This document shows positions 1 to 7,770 of a stretch of 10,097 nt of DNA, one piece after another; within the stretch, counting starts at the first letter, position 1, and each line of letters opens with the position of its first letter. The notes beneath the pieces were generated by a model that did not search any database, was not told where the DNA came from, and worked only from the letters and a program-made list of their open reading frames with translations. Origin of the DNA: Elusimicrobiota bacterium (lineage in GTDB: Bacteria > Elusimicrobiota > Endomicrobiia > Endomicrobiales > Endomicrobiaceae). The DNA lies in assembly GCA_031282945.1 (NCBI GenBank), contig JAITCX010000104.1, positions 1 to 10,097 on the forward strand, read 5' to 3'. The position numbers and the translations under genes were made by a program.

Positions 1-2612
1 ACATTGTTTTCTTTAGCTAAATATTGAATATTAAAAGGTCCATTTAAATTTAACCCTTTGGCAATTTTTCTTGTGATTTGCTTTATCACATTTATAGTTT
101 GCGCATAGATTCTTTGAGAGGGAAAAACCATGGTCGCATCCCCAGAATGCACCCCCGCATTTTCAATATGCTCGCTTATAAAATCTATAATTATCTCCCC
201 ATTTCTTGCCACGCCGTCGCATTCAATTTCTTTTGCGTCCTCAATAAACTTGGAAATAACAACAGGATAATCAGCCGAAATGTCTTTTACAAGCGATAAA
301 AAATAATCCAAACTCTCTTTGTCGTTTGCAACGTTCATCAATGTTCCCGATAAAACAAAACTCGGTCTTATTAAAACAGGAAACCCATTTTGCTCTATAA
401 AATTATCTATGTCGCGCCTTGAAACAGCCGATATCCAAGCGGGCTGATCAATGTTTAGCTCGTCTAACATTTTGGAAAACTTCTGCCTGTCTTCCGCCAT
501 GTCAACAGTTTTTGGACTATGGCCTAAAATTTTAACTTTCGCCTGACTTAACGGAGCGATTAAATTATTTGGATTTTGCCCGCCCATGCAAGCCACAACG
601 CCCACAGGATTTTCAAAATCTATAATATCTAATACGCGTTCAAAAGAAAGCTCGTCAAAATATAATCTGTCTGAAGCGCTAAAATCCGTTGACACTGTCT
701 CGGGATTGCAGTTTATTATAACGCTGTCATTTCTTTTCTTTTTAAAGTATGCGCTCGTCATAACCGAACACCAATCAAACTCTATGCTGCTTCCAATGCG
801 GTAGCTGCCGCTGCCAAGCGTTATGATGCTGCGCTTTTTTGAAACAGAAATATCATTGTAAATGCCGTCATAAGTTAGATATAAATAATTGGATTTTGTG
901 GGGTATTCTGAGGAGGTTGTGTCAATCCTTTTTACAACAGGCAAAATCTTTAAACGTTTGCGCTGGGCGCGCACAATAAGCGAAAGCTGTCTAATTTCTT
1001 TTATGCTCAAGCGCGCATTTTCATCTAAACGATCCGATAAAATAATTTTTGTAATTTGATAATCCGAAAACCCCAGACGTTTTAAATTGTGCAAATAATC
1101 TTTTGATATTTTTTGCACATCTTCTAAAATGTCCTCTTTGGAAACAGAAACCGATTTCTTAACCGTCTTAAAAAAATTGTGAAGTTCCATTTCTGTTTGC
1201 ACAAGATTATAAATATGCGACAAAAACCAACCGTCTATTTTTGTTTTGCGCGCAACTTCTTCAATAGTTTTTCCTCTTTTAAAACTTTCATAAATTGCAA
1301 AAACTCTCAAATTTGTTGGATGAATCAACTCTTTTTGCAAATCCTCATCCGATGCATTTTGAAAAATTTTTGCAAGCAAACCGTCTTCCGTCTCCTGCAC
1401 CATCCTCACAGCTTTTTGTAAAACGCTTGCAAAATTTCTGCCTATCGCCATAACCTCGCCCACGCTTTTCATCTGCGTTCCGAGCAATCTTGAAACGCCC
1501 GAAAATTTATTTAAGTCCCAACGCGGAATTTTTAAGGTTACATAATCTAAAGACGGCTCATAAAAAGCGCTGGTGGTTTTTGTAATAGGATTTTTCAGCT
1601 CAAGCAAATCAAAACCAATGACAATTTTTGCGGCTATATACGCAATTGGATAACCCGTAGCTTTGCTGGCAAGCGCTGACGAGCGCGACAGGCGCGCATT
1701 TATTTCTATAACATAAAAACTATAGTCTTTGGGATTTAACGCATACTGCACATTGCATTCCCCTATCACCCCAATGCTGTGCGCAATTTTTAAAGCCGCA
1801 TCGCGCATCATATTATTTTCTTTATTGTTTATCGTCTGGCAGGGCGCAATAACAATGGAGTCACCCGTGTGGATTCCCATTGGATCAAAATTTTCCATAT
1901 TACATATTGTTATGGTATTGCCCGTCTTATCGCGCATTACTTCATATTCAATTTCTTTCCAACCATGCAGAGATTTTTCAACCAAAATTTGATTGGAACT
2001 CGACAACGCAGCGGAAACATTTTTTTCAAGTTCTTGCGCATTGGCCGCAAACCCGCTCCCAAGCCCGCCCAATGCAAAAGCTAAACGCGTGATCACGGGA
2101 TAGCCGATAATTTCAGCTTTTTCTAAAGCTTCCTCTAAACTTGAAACGGCAAAACTCGGCGCTATGGGAATGGAAATTTCCGTCATCTTTTTTGCAAAAA
2201 GGTCTCTGTCTTCCGACATTTCCAAGCATTCAACAGGCGTGCCTAAAACCTTAACATTATGTTTTTTTAATACGCCGCTTTTACTTAAAGCTATCACGCA
2301 ATTGAGAGAAGTCTGGCCGCCAAAACTGGAAATTATAGCGGCGGGCTTTTCCTGCTCTATAACTTTCTCCACCCAAAATGGAGTTATTGGATAAAGATAA
2401 ACTTTTTTATTATAGCCCGAATTTGTCTGCACGGACGCTATGTTTGGATTTATCACAATGACCTCAAGCCCTTCCTCTTGCAAAGCTTTAACAGCTTGCG
2501 AGCCGGAATAATCAAATTCGCCCGCTTGGCCGATTGACAAAGCCCCCGACCCTAAAAGTATAACTTTTTGTTTTTTTGCGTCTTTTGGTAATAAGAAATC
2601 AAACAGCGGCAT
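1..2612 (-). CDS. carB: Carbamoyl-phosphate synthase large subunit, 3' end beyond the window
   Basis: The reading frame is open from an ATG at 2612 to the left edge, giving 870 complete codons with no stop. CarB is usually about 1070 residues, so roughly 200 residues, including the C-terminal allosteric (MGS-like) domain, lie outside. With CarA it makes carbamoyl phosphate from glutamine, bicarbonate and two ATP in the cytoplasm. The first synthetase half starts with GALSIGQAGEFDYSGSQA (about residues 23-40), then has GGLGSG near 182-187 and NARLSRSSALASKATGYP near 305-322. The second half starts near 595 with GSGSYRIGSSIEFDW and continues with NCNPETVSTDF near 634-644 and EHIENAGVHSGDAT near 814-827. 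These motifs match eukaryotic CPS1/CAD and related bacterial enzymes more closely than E. coli CarB. The stretch TRLAFALGG replaces the usual IRSAYALGG but keeps the arginine. A GAGG Shine-Dalgarno (2617-2620) lies 4 nt before the start, 52 nt after carA. Nothing suggests decay; the truncation is only the window edge. Confidence 0.97.
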   Translation of the reverse strand, partial: MPLFDFLLPKDAKKQKVILLGSGALSIGQAGEFDYSGSQAVKALQEEGLEVIVINPNIASVQTNSGYNKKVYLYPITPFWVEKVIEQEKPAAIISSFGGQTSLNCVIALSKSGVLKKHNVKVLGTPVECLEMSEDRDLFAKKMTEISIPIAPSFAVSSLEEALEKAEIIGYPVITRLAFALGGLGSGFAANAQELEKNVSAALSSSNQILVEKSLHGWKEIEYEVMRDKTGNTITICNMENFDPMGIHTGDSIVIAPCQTINNKENNMMRDAALKIAHSIGVIGECNVQYALNPKDYSFYVIEINARLSRSSALASKATGYPIAYIAAKIVIGFDLLELKNPITKTTSAFYEPSLDYVTLKIPRWDLNKFSGVSRLLGTQMKSVGEVMAIGRNFASVLQKAVRMVQETEDGLLAKIFQNASDEDLQKELIHPTNLRVFAIYESFKRGKTIEEVARKTKIDGWFLSHIYNLVQTEMELHNFFKTVKKSVSVSKEDILEDVQKISKDYLHNLKRLGFSDYQITKIILSDRLDENARLSIKEIRQLSLIVRAQRKRLKILPVVKRIDTTSSEYPTKSNYLYLTYDGIYNDISVSKKRSIITLGSGSYRIGSSIEFDWCSVMTSAYFKKKRNDSVIINCNPETVSTDFSASDRLYFDELSFERVLDIIDFENPVGVVACMGGQNPNNLIAPLSQAKVKILGHSPKTVDMAEDRQKFSKMLDELNIDQPAWISAVSRRDIDNFIEQNGFPVLIRPSFVLSGTLMNVANDKESLDYFLSLVKDISADYPVVISKFIEDAKEIECDGVARNGEIIIDFISEHIENAGVHSGDATMVFPSQRIYAQTINVIKQITRKIAKGLNLNGPFNIQYLAKENN

Positions 2613-2620
2613 TTTTCCTC
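2613..2620 (-). promoter_or_regulatory. Ribosome binding site of carB
   Basis: The minus strand reads GAGGAAAA directly before the ATG at 2612. It fixes the carB start even though the 3' end of the gene is not in the window. The 52-nt carA-carB gap is otherwise AT-rich with no hairpin or T-tract terminator. Confidence 0.8.
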
Positions 2621-2664
2621 TCTATATATCGTTTTATTTTTTTAGCTTTTTATTAATTAACCGT

Positions 2665-3810
2665 TTATAACAATTTAACAAATTTATCCATTATCCACCC
2701 CGTATCATTGGGACCGCTGGAAGCCTCAGGATGAAATTGAACAGACATAAAAGGTTTTGTTTTATGAATAATCCCCTCAACAGAATCGTCATTTGCATTT
2801 ACAAACCACAAACGCCAATCAGGGCGGATAGAATTTTTATCAACCGCATATCTATGATTTTGGCTGGACATAAAAGCATGGCGCTCAGGCAGACAAAAAA
2901 CAGGTTGATTGTGGCTTCTGTGGCCATGGCTTAATCGTTTTGTTTTTGCGCCGCTTGCCAAGGCCAAAAGCTGATGCCCTAAACAAATTCCCAAAATCGG
3001 TTTTTGGCGGGACAATACATCTTTTCTAATGCGCTCAACTAAATCGCCCGTATTTTTTGGATCGCCCGGTCCATTTGAAATCACCCAGCCGTCCGGCGAG
3101 CTTTTAGAAAAATCGCTGTCCCAAGGCAAGAGATCCACCTGACAATTTTTTTCTAAAAGCATCCTAATAATGTTCCACTTTGCCCCGCAGTCTATTAAGG
3201 CGACAGTTTTTCCATGCGTGCCAAAATGCTTTATTTCTTTGGTGGAAACAGAAGCCATCAAATTAAATTTTGACGGATCTACATATTGGCGCGGACTAAA
3301 TTTTTTTAAAAATTCAAATTTATCCAAACTCACATTCTCGCAACCCTGCGGAATAATACGCCCGAAAAGCGTTTTGCTTTGGCGGATTATTTGAACTAAA
3401 TAACGCGTGTCCACCCCGCAAATTGCCGGCACATTTTGAAGTTTCAACCATTGCGAAAGCGTAAGAAATGCATCATGATGAAAACAATTTTCAAAAATGT
3501 CCGACACTATTATCCCTTGCGTTTTTATTGAGGAGCTTTCAAAACCTTGTTTTGCAAAAAAATCTCTGTCGTTTGACGCCGCCGGCACGCCGTAATTTCC
3601 CATCAGACAAAAACTAAAAACTAAAATTTGTCCTAAATACGACGGGTCGGTCACCGCCTCAGTGTAGCCCAACATTCCCGTATTAAAAACCATCTCGCCG
3701 GTTGCAATTGAATCCGCCCCAATTGAAAAACCTTCAAAAGCCATTCCATTTGACAATTGCAGTCTAGCTTTTTTGCGGTTTATATTAAGTTTCCCATTTT
3801 CTTGCGCCAT
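2665..3810 (-). CDS. carA: Carbamoyl-phosphate synthase small (glutaminase) subunit
   Basis: CarA releases ammonia from glutamine and passes it to CarB, in the first step of pyrimidine and arginine synthesis. At 381 residues it has the usual length. The N-terminal CPSase domain covers roughly residues 14-150, with EMVFNTGMLGYTEAVTDPSY at 39-58 and GNYGVP at 71-76. The class I glutamine amidotransferase domain follows from about residue 200, with NGPGDP at 246-251, the nucleophile Cys276 in GICLGHQ, and His360/Glu362 in QFHPEAS. The complete Cys-His-Glu triad predicts an active enzyme. GNYGVP and GHRSHNQPV resemble the eukaryotic-type subunit; E. coli has GNVGTN. Two local oddities are FCLMGN where TYPLIGN is common, and NHR where most members have NHG (317-320). 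The ATG at 3810 has GAGG (3817-3820) 6 nt upstream. The gene begins 28 nt after topA and ends 52 nt before carB, the normal carAB order. Confidence 0.98.
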   Translation of the reverse strand: MAQENGKLNINRKKARLQLSNGMAFEGFSIGADSIATGEMVFNTGMLGYTEAVTDPSYLGQILVFSFCLMGNYGVPAASNDRDFFAKQGFESSSIKTQGIIVSDIFENCFHHDAFLTLSQWLKLQNVPAICGVDTRYLVQIIRQSKTLFGRIIPQGCENVSLDKFEFLKKFSPRQYVDPSKFNLMASVSTKEIKHFGTHGKTVALIDCGAKWNIIRMLLEKNCQVDLLPWDSDFSKSSPDGWVISNGPGDPKNTGDLVERIRKDVLSRQKPILGICLGHQLLALASGAKTKRLSHGHRSHNQPVFCLPERHAFMSSQNHRYAVDKNSIRPDWRLWFVNANDDSVEGIIHKTKPFMSVQFHPEASSGPNDTGWIMDKFVKLL

Positions 3811-3838
3811 TTTCCACCTCTATATTAATACAGCTTAT

Positions 3839-6106
3839 TTAATTCTGCACGGCATCCGCCGCATTTTCTTTTACAGCTTTTTTGGCGGCGGTTTTTTTTG
3901 TTTTAGTTTTAGTTTTTGCTTTAGTTGATTTGGCGGCTTTTTTCTCAGCCGCTTTTTTCTCGGATGTCAGCCATATCAAATTTCTGCATTTTGGAAACGC
4001 TTGGCAAGTTAAAAACTCGCCGCGTTTTCCTTTCCGCTTTAACATGGGCGATCCGCATTTTTGACATTTGATATCCGTCATCTCAGGCGCGGGTTTAAAC
4101 ACTTTATTGCCTTTTGAATCAATGCTGTATTTTGCGCCGCAATCTGGATTTTTGCAAATCAAATAAGGTCTTTTAGCAAAACCGATTTTTCTTACAAGCG
4201 GCTGACCGCATTTTTCGCATACATCCGTTGTCTCCTGCTCGCTAAGCACAGGATTGCCGTCTCTATCCAAAGACATTGTAAATTTACATTCTGGAAAACC
4301 CGAACATCCCAGAAACTCCCCGCCGCGCGACATTCTCAAAAGCATGGGCTTGCCGCATTTTGGACATATAATATCAGTCTGTTTGGCTTCAACTTTTTGA
4401 TAACCTAAATTTTGTTGAGCATTTTTCAAATCATGTTCAAAAGGGTGATAAAACTCCCCTATAACTTTCTGCCACTCTATTTGATTTTCTGCAATATGAT
4501 CTAACTTTTCCTCCACAGCCGCCGTAAACTGCGTGCTGACAATATTGCCAAAATATTTTTTGAGCACATCATTGACCACAATGCCCAATGGAGTAGGCGT
4601 AAACCTTTTATTTTCCAACTTCACATAGAGCCGCTGCAAAATCGTATTTATAATTGGAGCATAAGTTGAAGGCCGCCCAATGCCGTATTCCTCTAAAGCT
4701 TTGATGAGGCTGGCTTCATTAAACCGAGGAGGCGGTTCGGTAAACTTTTGTTCAGATGAAAGTTTTATGAGATCCAAAATTTCATTTTGATCCAACTTTG
4801 GAATTTTCATTTCTCTTTCCGTCTCTTCAATATTATATACGCGCATAAATCCGTCAAAAATTAAAACGCTCCCAGTGGCTCTAAATATGCAGTCATTTGC
4901 TTTTATGTCAACGCTGACTACATTATAAACAGCCTCGCTCATTTGGCTTGCTATAAATCTTTTCCATATTAAAAAGTATAGTTTAAACTCATCAGCGCTT
5001 AAATATTGCTCTATCTGCTCAGGCAAGCGGTTTGGGGAAGTCGGCCTTATAGCCTCGTGCGCTTCTTGCGCTCCTTTGGATTTCGTTTTATAAATTCTAG
5101 GATTTTGCGGAACAAAATCTTTGCCGTATTTTTTTTCTATAAAATCCAATGTCTGCATTTGACAGCTTTTTGCAATGTTTAGCGAATCCGTTCTCATATA
5201 AGTTATCAATCCGCTGCTGTCGCCGCCGATATTTATTCCCTCATAAAGTTTCTGCGCAATCATCATTGTTTTTGAAGCGGAAAACCCTAAACGTCTTGAG
5301 GCATCCTGCTGCAAAGTTGAGGTTGTATATGGAGGATAAGGGGCGCGCTTTCTATTTTTAGATTCAATGTTTGAAACAGTATAAACCGCTCCCTCTAAAC
5401 CTTTTAAAATATTATCCGCTTCCTGTTGATTTTTTATAGTGAGCTTTTCAATTTTTTCGCCGTTTCTGGAAATTAGTCCAGCCGTAAAAAACGCGTCCTG
5501 CTGATTTTGTTTTGAAAGATTTGCCTCTATATTCCAATATTCAACTGGAACAAAATTTTGTATTTCCTGCTCCCTATCGCAAATTATCATAACCGCCACA
5601 GACTGCACCCGCCCTGCAGACAAACCCTTCTTAATCTTAGACCACAAAAGCGGCGAAAGTTTATAGCCGACAATTCTATCCAAAATGCGTCTTGCCTGCT
5701 GAGAATTAACTAAACCCATATTTAATTTTCTCGGATGTTTGACTGCATCATTTATCGCTTCGGGAGTTATCTCATGAAAAGTTATGCGTTCTATCTGATC
5801 ATCAGAAAGCTCCAAAGCTTCTTTTAAATGCCAAGCTATCGCTTCCCCCTCGCGATCAAGGTCGGTAGCAAGATAGACCTTGTCCGTTTTGGCGGACTTA
5901 CTGCGCAAGTCTGATAAAATGCGTTCAGACTTTTTTATGTTTATGTATGTGGGAGTAAAATCATGTTCAGTGTCTATGCCTAATTTGCTTTTAGGCAGAT
6001 CTCTTATATGCCCGTAAGAACTCCTAACTATAAAATCCTTACCTAAAAATTTAGATATAGTTTTTTCTTTTGCGGGCGACTCCACAATTACAAGATACTT
6101 AGGCAT
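3839..6106 (-). CDS. topA: DNA topoisomerase I (type IA) with three zinc fingers and a Lys/Ala tail
   Basis: This type IA topoisomerase relaxes negative supercoils by cutting and rejoining one strand. The 755-residue protein starts with a Toprim domain: Glu9 in VIVESPAKEKT, and the metal-binding DLDRE motif at 82-86. The catalytic tyrosine is Tyr303 in GLITYMRTDS, followed by EAHEAIRPT near 348-356 and EEYGIGRPSTYA near 472-483. Three four-cysteine zinc-ribbon modules follow: Cys581/584/601/607, Cys630/633/651/656 and Cys681/684/701/707. All twelve cysteines are present. The last 39 residues are lysine/alanine/threonine-rich, like bacterial histone H1-like tails, and probably bind DNA without specificity. 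The start is at 6106, 3 nt after the dprA stop. Its Shine-Dalgarno AAAGGAG lies inside the last codons of dprA, which points to translational coupling. The dprA-topA pair is common in bacteria, for example in Bacillus. Confidence 0.98.
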   Translation of the reverse strand: MPKYLVIVESPAKEKTISKFLGKDFIVRSSYGHIRDLPKSKLGIDTEHDFTPTYINIKKSERILSDLRSKSAKTDKVYLATDLDREGEAIAWHLKEALELSDDQIERITFHEITPEAINDAVKHPRKLNMGLVNSQQARRILDRIVGYKLSPLLWSKIKKGLSAGRVQSVAVMIICDREQEIQNFVPVEYWNIEANLSKQNQQDAFFTAGLISRNGEKIEKLTIKNQQEADNILKGLEGAVYTVSNIESKNRKRAPYPPYTTSTLQQDASRRLGFSASKTMMIAQKLYEGINIGGDSSGLITYMRTDSLNIAKSCQMQTLDFIEKKYGKDFVPQNPRIYKTKSKGAQEAHEAIRPTSPNRLPEQIEQYLSADEFKLYFLIWKRFIASQMSEAVYNVVSVDIKANDCIFRATGSVLIFDGFMRVYNIEETEREMKIPKLDQNEILDLIKLSSEQKFTEPPPRFNEASLIKALEEYGIGRPSTYAPIINTILQRLYVKLENKRFTPTPLGIVVNDVLKKYFGNIVSTQFTAAVEEKLDHIAENQIEWQKVIGEFYHPFEHDLKNAQQNLGYQKVEAKQTDIICPKCGKPMLLRMSRGGEFLGCSGFPECKFTMSLDRDGNPVLSEQETTDVCEKCGQPLVRKIGFAKRPYLICKNPDCGAKYSIDSKGNKVFKPAPEMTDIKCQKCGSPMLKRKGKRGEFLTCQAFPKCRNLIWLTSEKKAAEKKAAKSTKAKTKTKTKKTAAKKAVKENAADAVQN

Positions 6107-6120
6107 TTCCTATCTCCTTT
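6107..6120 (-). promoter_or_regulatory. topA Shine-Dalgarno embedded in the dprA 3' end
   Basis: AAAGGAG (6114-6120) is read as part of the final Gln-Arg-Arg codons of dprA and sits 7 nt before the topA ATG. The dprA stop TAG lies between the two. This layout supports translational coupling of dprA and topA. Confidence 0.85.
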
Positions 6121-7234
6121 GATTTGTTAACCTTGCGGCGCTTGTATAAATTTGACCTGATGCGCTCTCTATAAAATTGTCCATTTCAAGCGCAAAAATA
6201 ATTTCTGCAACTTCAGCGAAATCCAAACGAGTTTTTTGACAAATTGCATCTGCGTTTACTCCATCTTGGCTGTCATTTATCACAGAAAGCACCAACCTTT
6301 GATTTATACTTAAAGCGCCAAGATCTCTCTCTTTGCTTTGAGGCTGCAAACTCTTTTTTATGTTTAATCCAAATATATGCGCCATCTCATCTGGACGTAA
6401 AACTGCGCAAGCTCCCTTGCCTATCAAGCGGATTGCTCCATGCGACATTTTAGAATAAATTGAGCCCGGCACGCTAAAAACATCTTTGCCGTATTCAGCG
6501 CCGAAGCCCGCCGAAATCAAAGCCCCGCTATTTCTTGCCGCCTCCGTCACCAAAACAGCTTTTGCCAAACCAACCACAATTCTGTTGCGTCTTGGAAAAG
6601 TTGTTTTATCGGGAGGACAATCAATTGGAAACTCGCTGACCACCGCTCCATTTTTTGGAATTTTATCCTGCAGCTCTCTATTTTCCTGCGGATAATAAAC
6701 CGCCAAACCGTTTCCTAAAACGGCAATTGTCCTGCCGCCGTTTTCAAGCGCAACGGTATGCGCCAAAGCATCCACCCCTTTTGCCAAACCCGATATTATT
6801 GTTATGCCGTTTCTTGCAAAATAGTCTGCAAAATCCCGCGTAGTATTAATTCCATACTCGGTAATATTGCGGCTGCCGACTATCGCTATGGAATTAAAAT
6901 CTTGCGGGATAATTGTACCTTTAATAAAAAGCGCAAGAGGTTTATCTGGACATTGGCTCAATGGATAAGGATAATCAGGATCATCATATAATACAATTTT
7001 TATATCTTGTTGTTTTGCTTTTTTTAATTGCGCCAAAGCGATCTTTATATTATGCGGATTTTTTATCGCATTGGCAATTCCTATAGATATATACTTTACG
7101 CTTGCAAGATCTTGCAAGCTTGCGGATAAAATATTTGCCGGACTTTTAAAAACTTCCAGCAAATTAGAAAAACGAACCCAGCCAATTTGCGGCAAAAGCG
7201 ACAAAGCCAATATTGCAAGCTGATTATCATTCAT
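6110..7234 (-). CDS. dprA: DNA-processing protein DprA (Smf)
   Basis: DprA binds incoming or exposed single-stranded DNA, protects it and loads RecA. It is needed for natural transformation where competence exists and is also found in many species not known to be competent. The 374-residue protein has the three-part layout of the family: a small helical N-terminal domain (about 1-70), a Rossmann-type core with IVGSR at 118-122, SGLAKGVDALAH at 148-159, FPRRNRIV at 213-220 and VPGSI at 255-259, and a C-terminal winged-helix-like domain (about 305-370). The end of the core reads SHGAIRLIGKGA, where many members have a GxNxLI-type sequence; this is a mild divergence. The ATG at 7234 has AAGGGG (7240-7245) 5 nt upstream. 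The stop is 3 nt from topA. A perfect 20-bp palindrome lies in the coding sequence at 7100-7119. No competence operon is seen here, so a role in transformation is possible but not shown. Confidence 0.97.
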   Translation of the reverse strand: MNDNQLAILALSLLPQIGWVRFSNLLEVFKSPANILSASLQDLASVKYISIGIANAIKNPHNIKIALAQLKKAKQQDIKIVLYDDPDYPYPLSQCPDKPLALFIKGTIIPQDFNSIAIVGSRNITEYGINTTRDFADYFARNGITIISGLAKGVDALAHTVALENGGRTIAVLGNGLAVYYPQENRELQDKIPKNGAVVSEFPIDCPPDKTTFPRRNRIVVGLAKAVLVTEAARNSGALISAGFGAEYGKDVFSVPGSIYSKMSHGAIRLIGKGACAVLRPDEMAHIFGLNIKKSLQPQSKERDLGALSINQRLVLSVINDSQDGVNADAICQKTRLDFAEVAEIIFALEMDNFIESASGQIYTSAARLTNQRR

Positions 7235-7272
7235 TTTTACCCCTTGCTCTTTAGAATTTTTAAATTGCTAAT

Positions 7273-7770
7273 TTATCTATAGTTTACAAATTGAAGCGGC
7301 AATGAAAATGATACATTTTTAAGATACGTAATGACAGCTTGCAAATCATCTTTTTTATTGGAGATAACTTTGATTTTCGCCCCGTCAATTTGCGTCTGCA
7401 CTTTTATTTTTGAATCCTTTATCAATTTATTTAGCTCTTTAGCTTTTGGGGCAGGCAGCCCTGAAACAATTTCTGCAACTTGGCGGATATGGCCTTCAAA
7501 AGCTTTCTCGGGCGCCTTATATTCTATAGCTTTTATGGACACGGAACGCTTCGCAAGGCGCCCCTCTAAAATATCTTTTAACGCCTTCATTTTAAAATCG
7601 TCATCAGCAATAAGCGTTATAGTTTTGGCATCCTTATTTAAATCTATAGAGGATTTGCTTCCCTTAAAATCAAAGCGCGTGGACAATTCTTTTTGCGCTT
7701 GATTTACGGCATTGTCAACTTCCATCATATTGACTTCGGAAACAATATCAAATGAAAATTTATCAGCCAT
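7273..7770 (-). CDS. yajQ: YajQ family nucleotide-binding protein (UPF0234)
   Basis: YajQ is a small cytoplasmic protein of 165 residues, the family's normal size, built of two ferredoxin-like halves. Family markers are FSFDIVSEV at 5-13, RFDFKGS at 32-38, the conserved LIKDSKIKVQTQIDG at 116-130, KKDDLQAVI at 139-147, and the C-terminal PLQFVNYR (158-165). Members have been reported to bind nucleotides, tRNA or rRNA, and some Xanthomonas and Pseudomonas homologues bind cyclic di-GMP. The role here cannot be read from sequence. The start codon overlaps the pfp stop by one base (TAATG), and its Shine-Dalgarno AAAGGAG lies within the end of pfp, so translation is probably coupled. It is followed 38 nt later by dprA. 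Confidence 0.96.
   Translation of the reverse strand: MADKFSFDIVSEVNMMEVDNAVNQAQKELSTRFDFKGSKSSIDLNKDAKTITLIADDDFKMKALKDILEGRLAKRSVSIKAIEYKAPEKAFEGHIRQVAEIVSGLPAPKAKELNKLIKDSKIKVQTQIDGAKIKVISNKKDDLQAVITYLKNVSFSLPLQFVNYR

Noticed and set aside
1..2612. Apparent lack of a complete minus-strand gene on the left, as if carB were broken
   Set aside because: The minus-strand frame is open from 2612 to base 1 with all expected CarB motifs in order; it only lacks its stop because the window ends.
3811..3838. Pyrimidine-responsive attenuator or riboswitch ahead of carA
   Set aside because: The topA-carA gap is only 28 nt and contains just the ribosome binding site; there is no room for leader structures.
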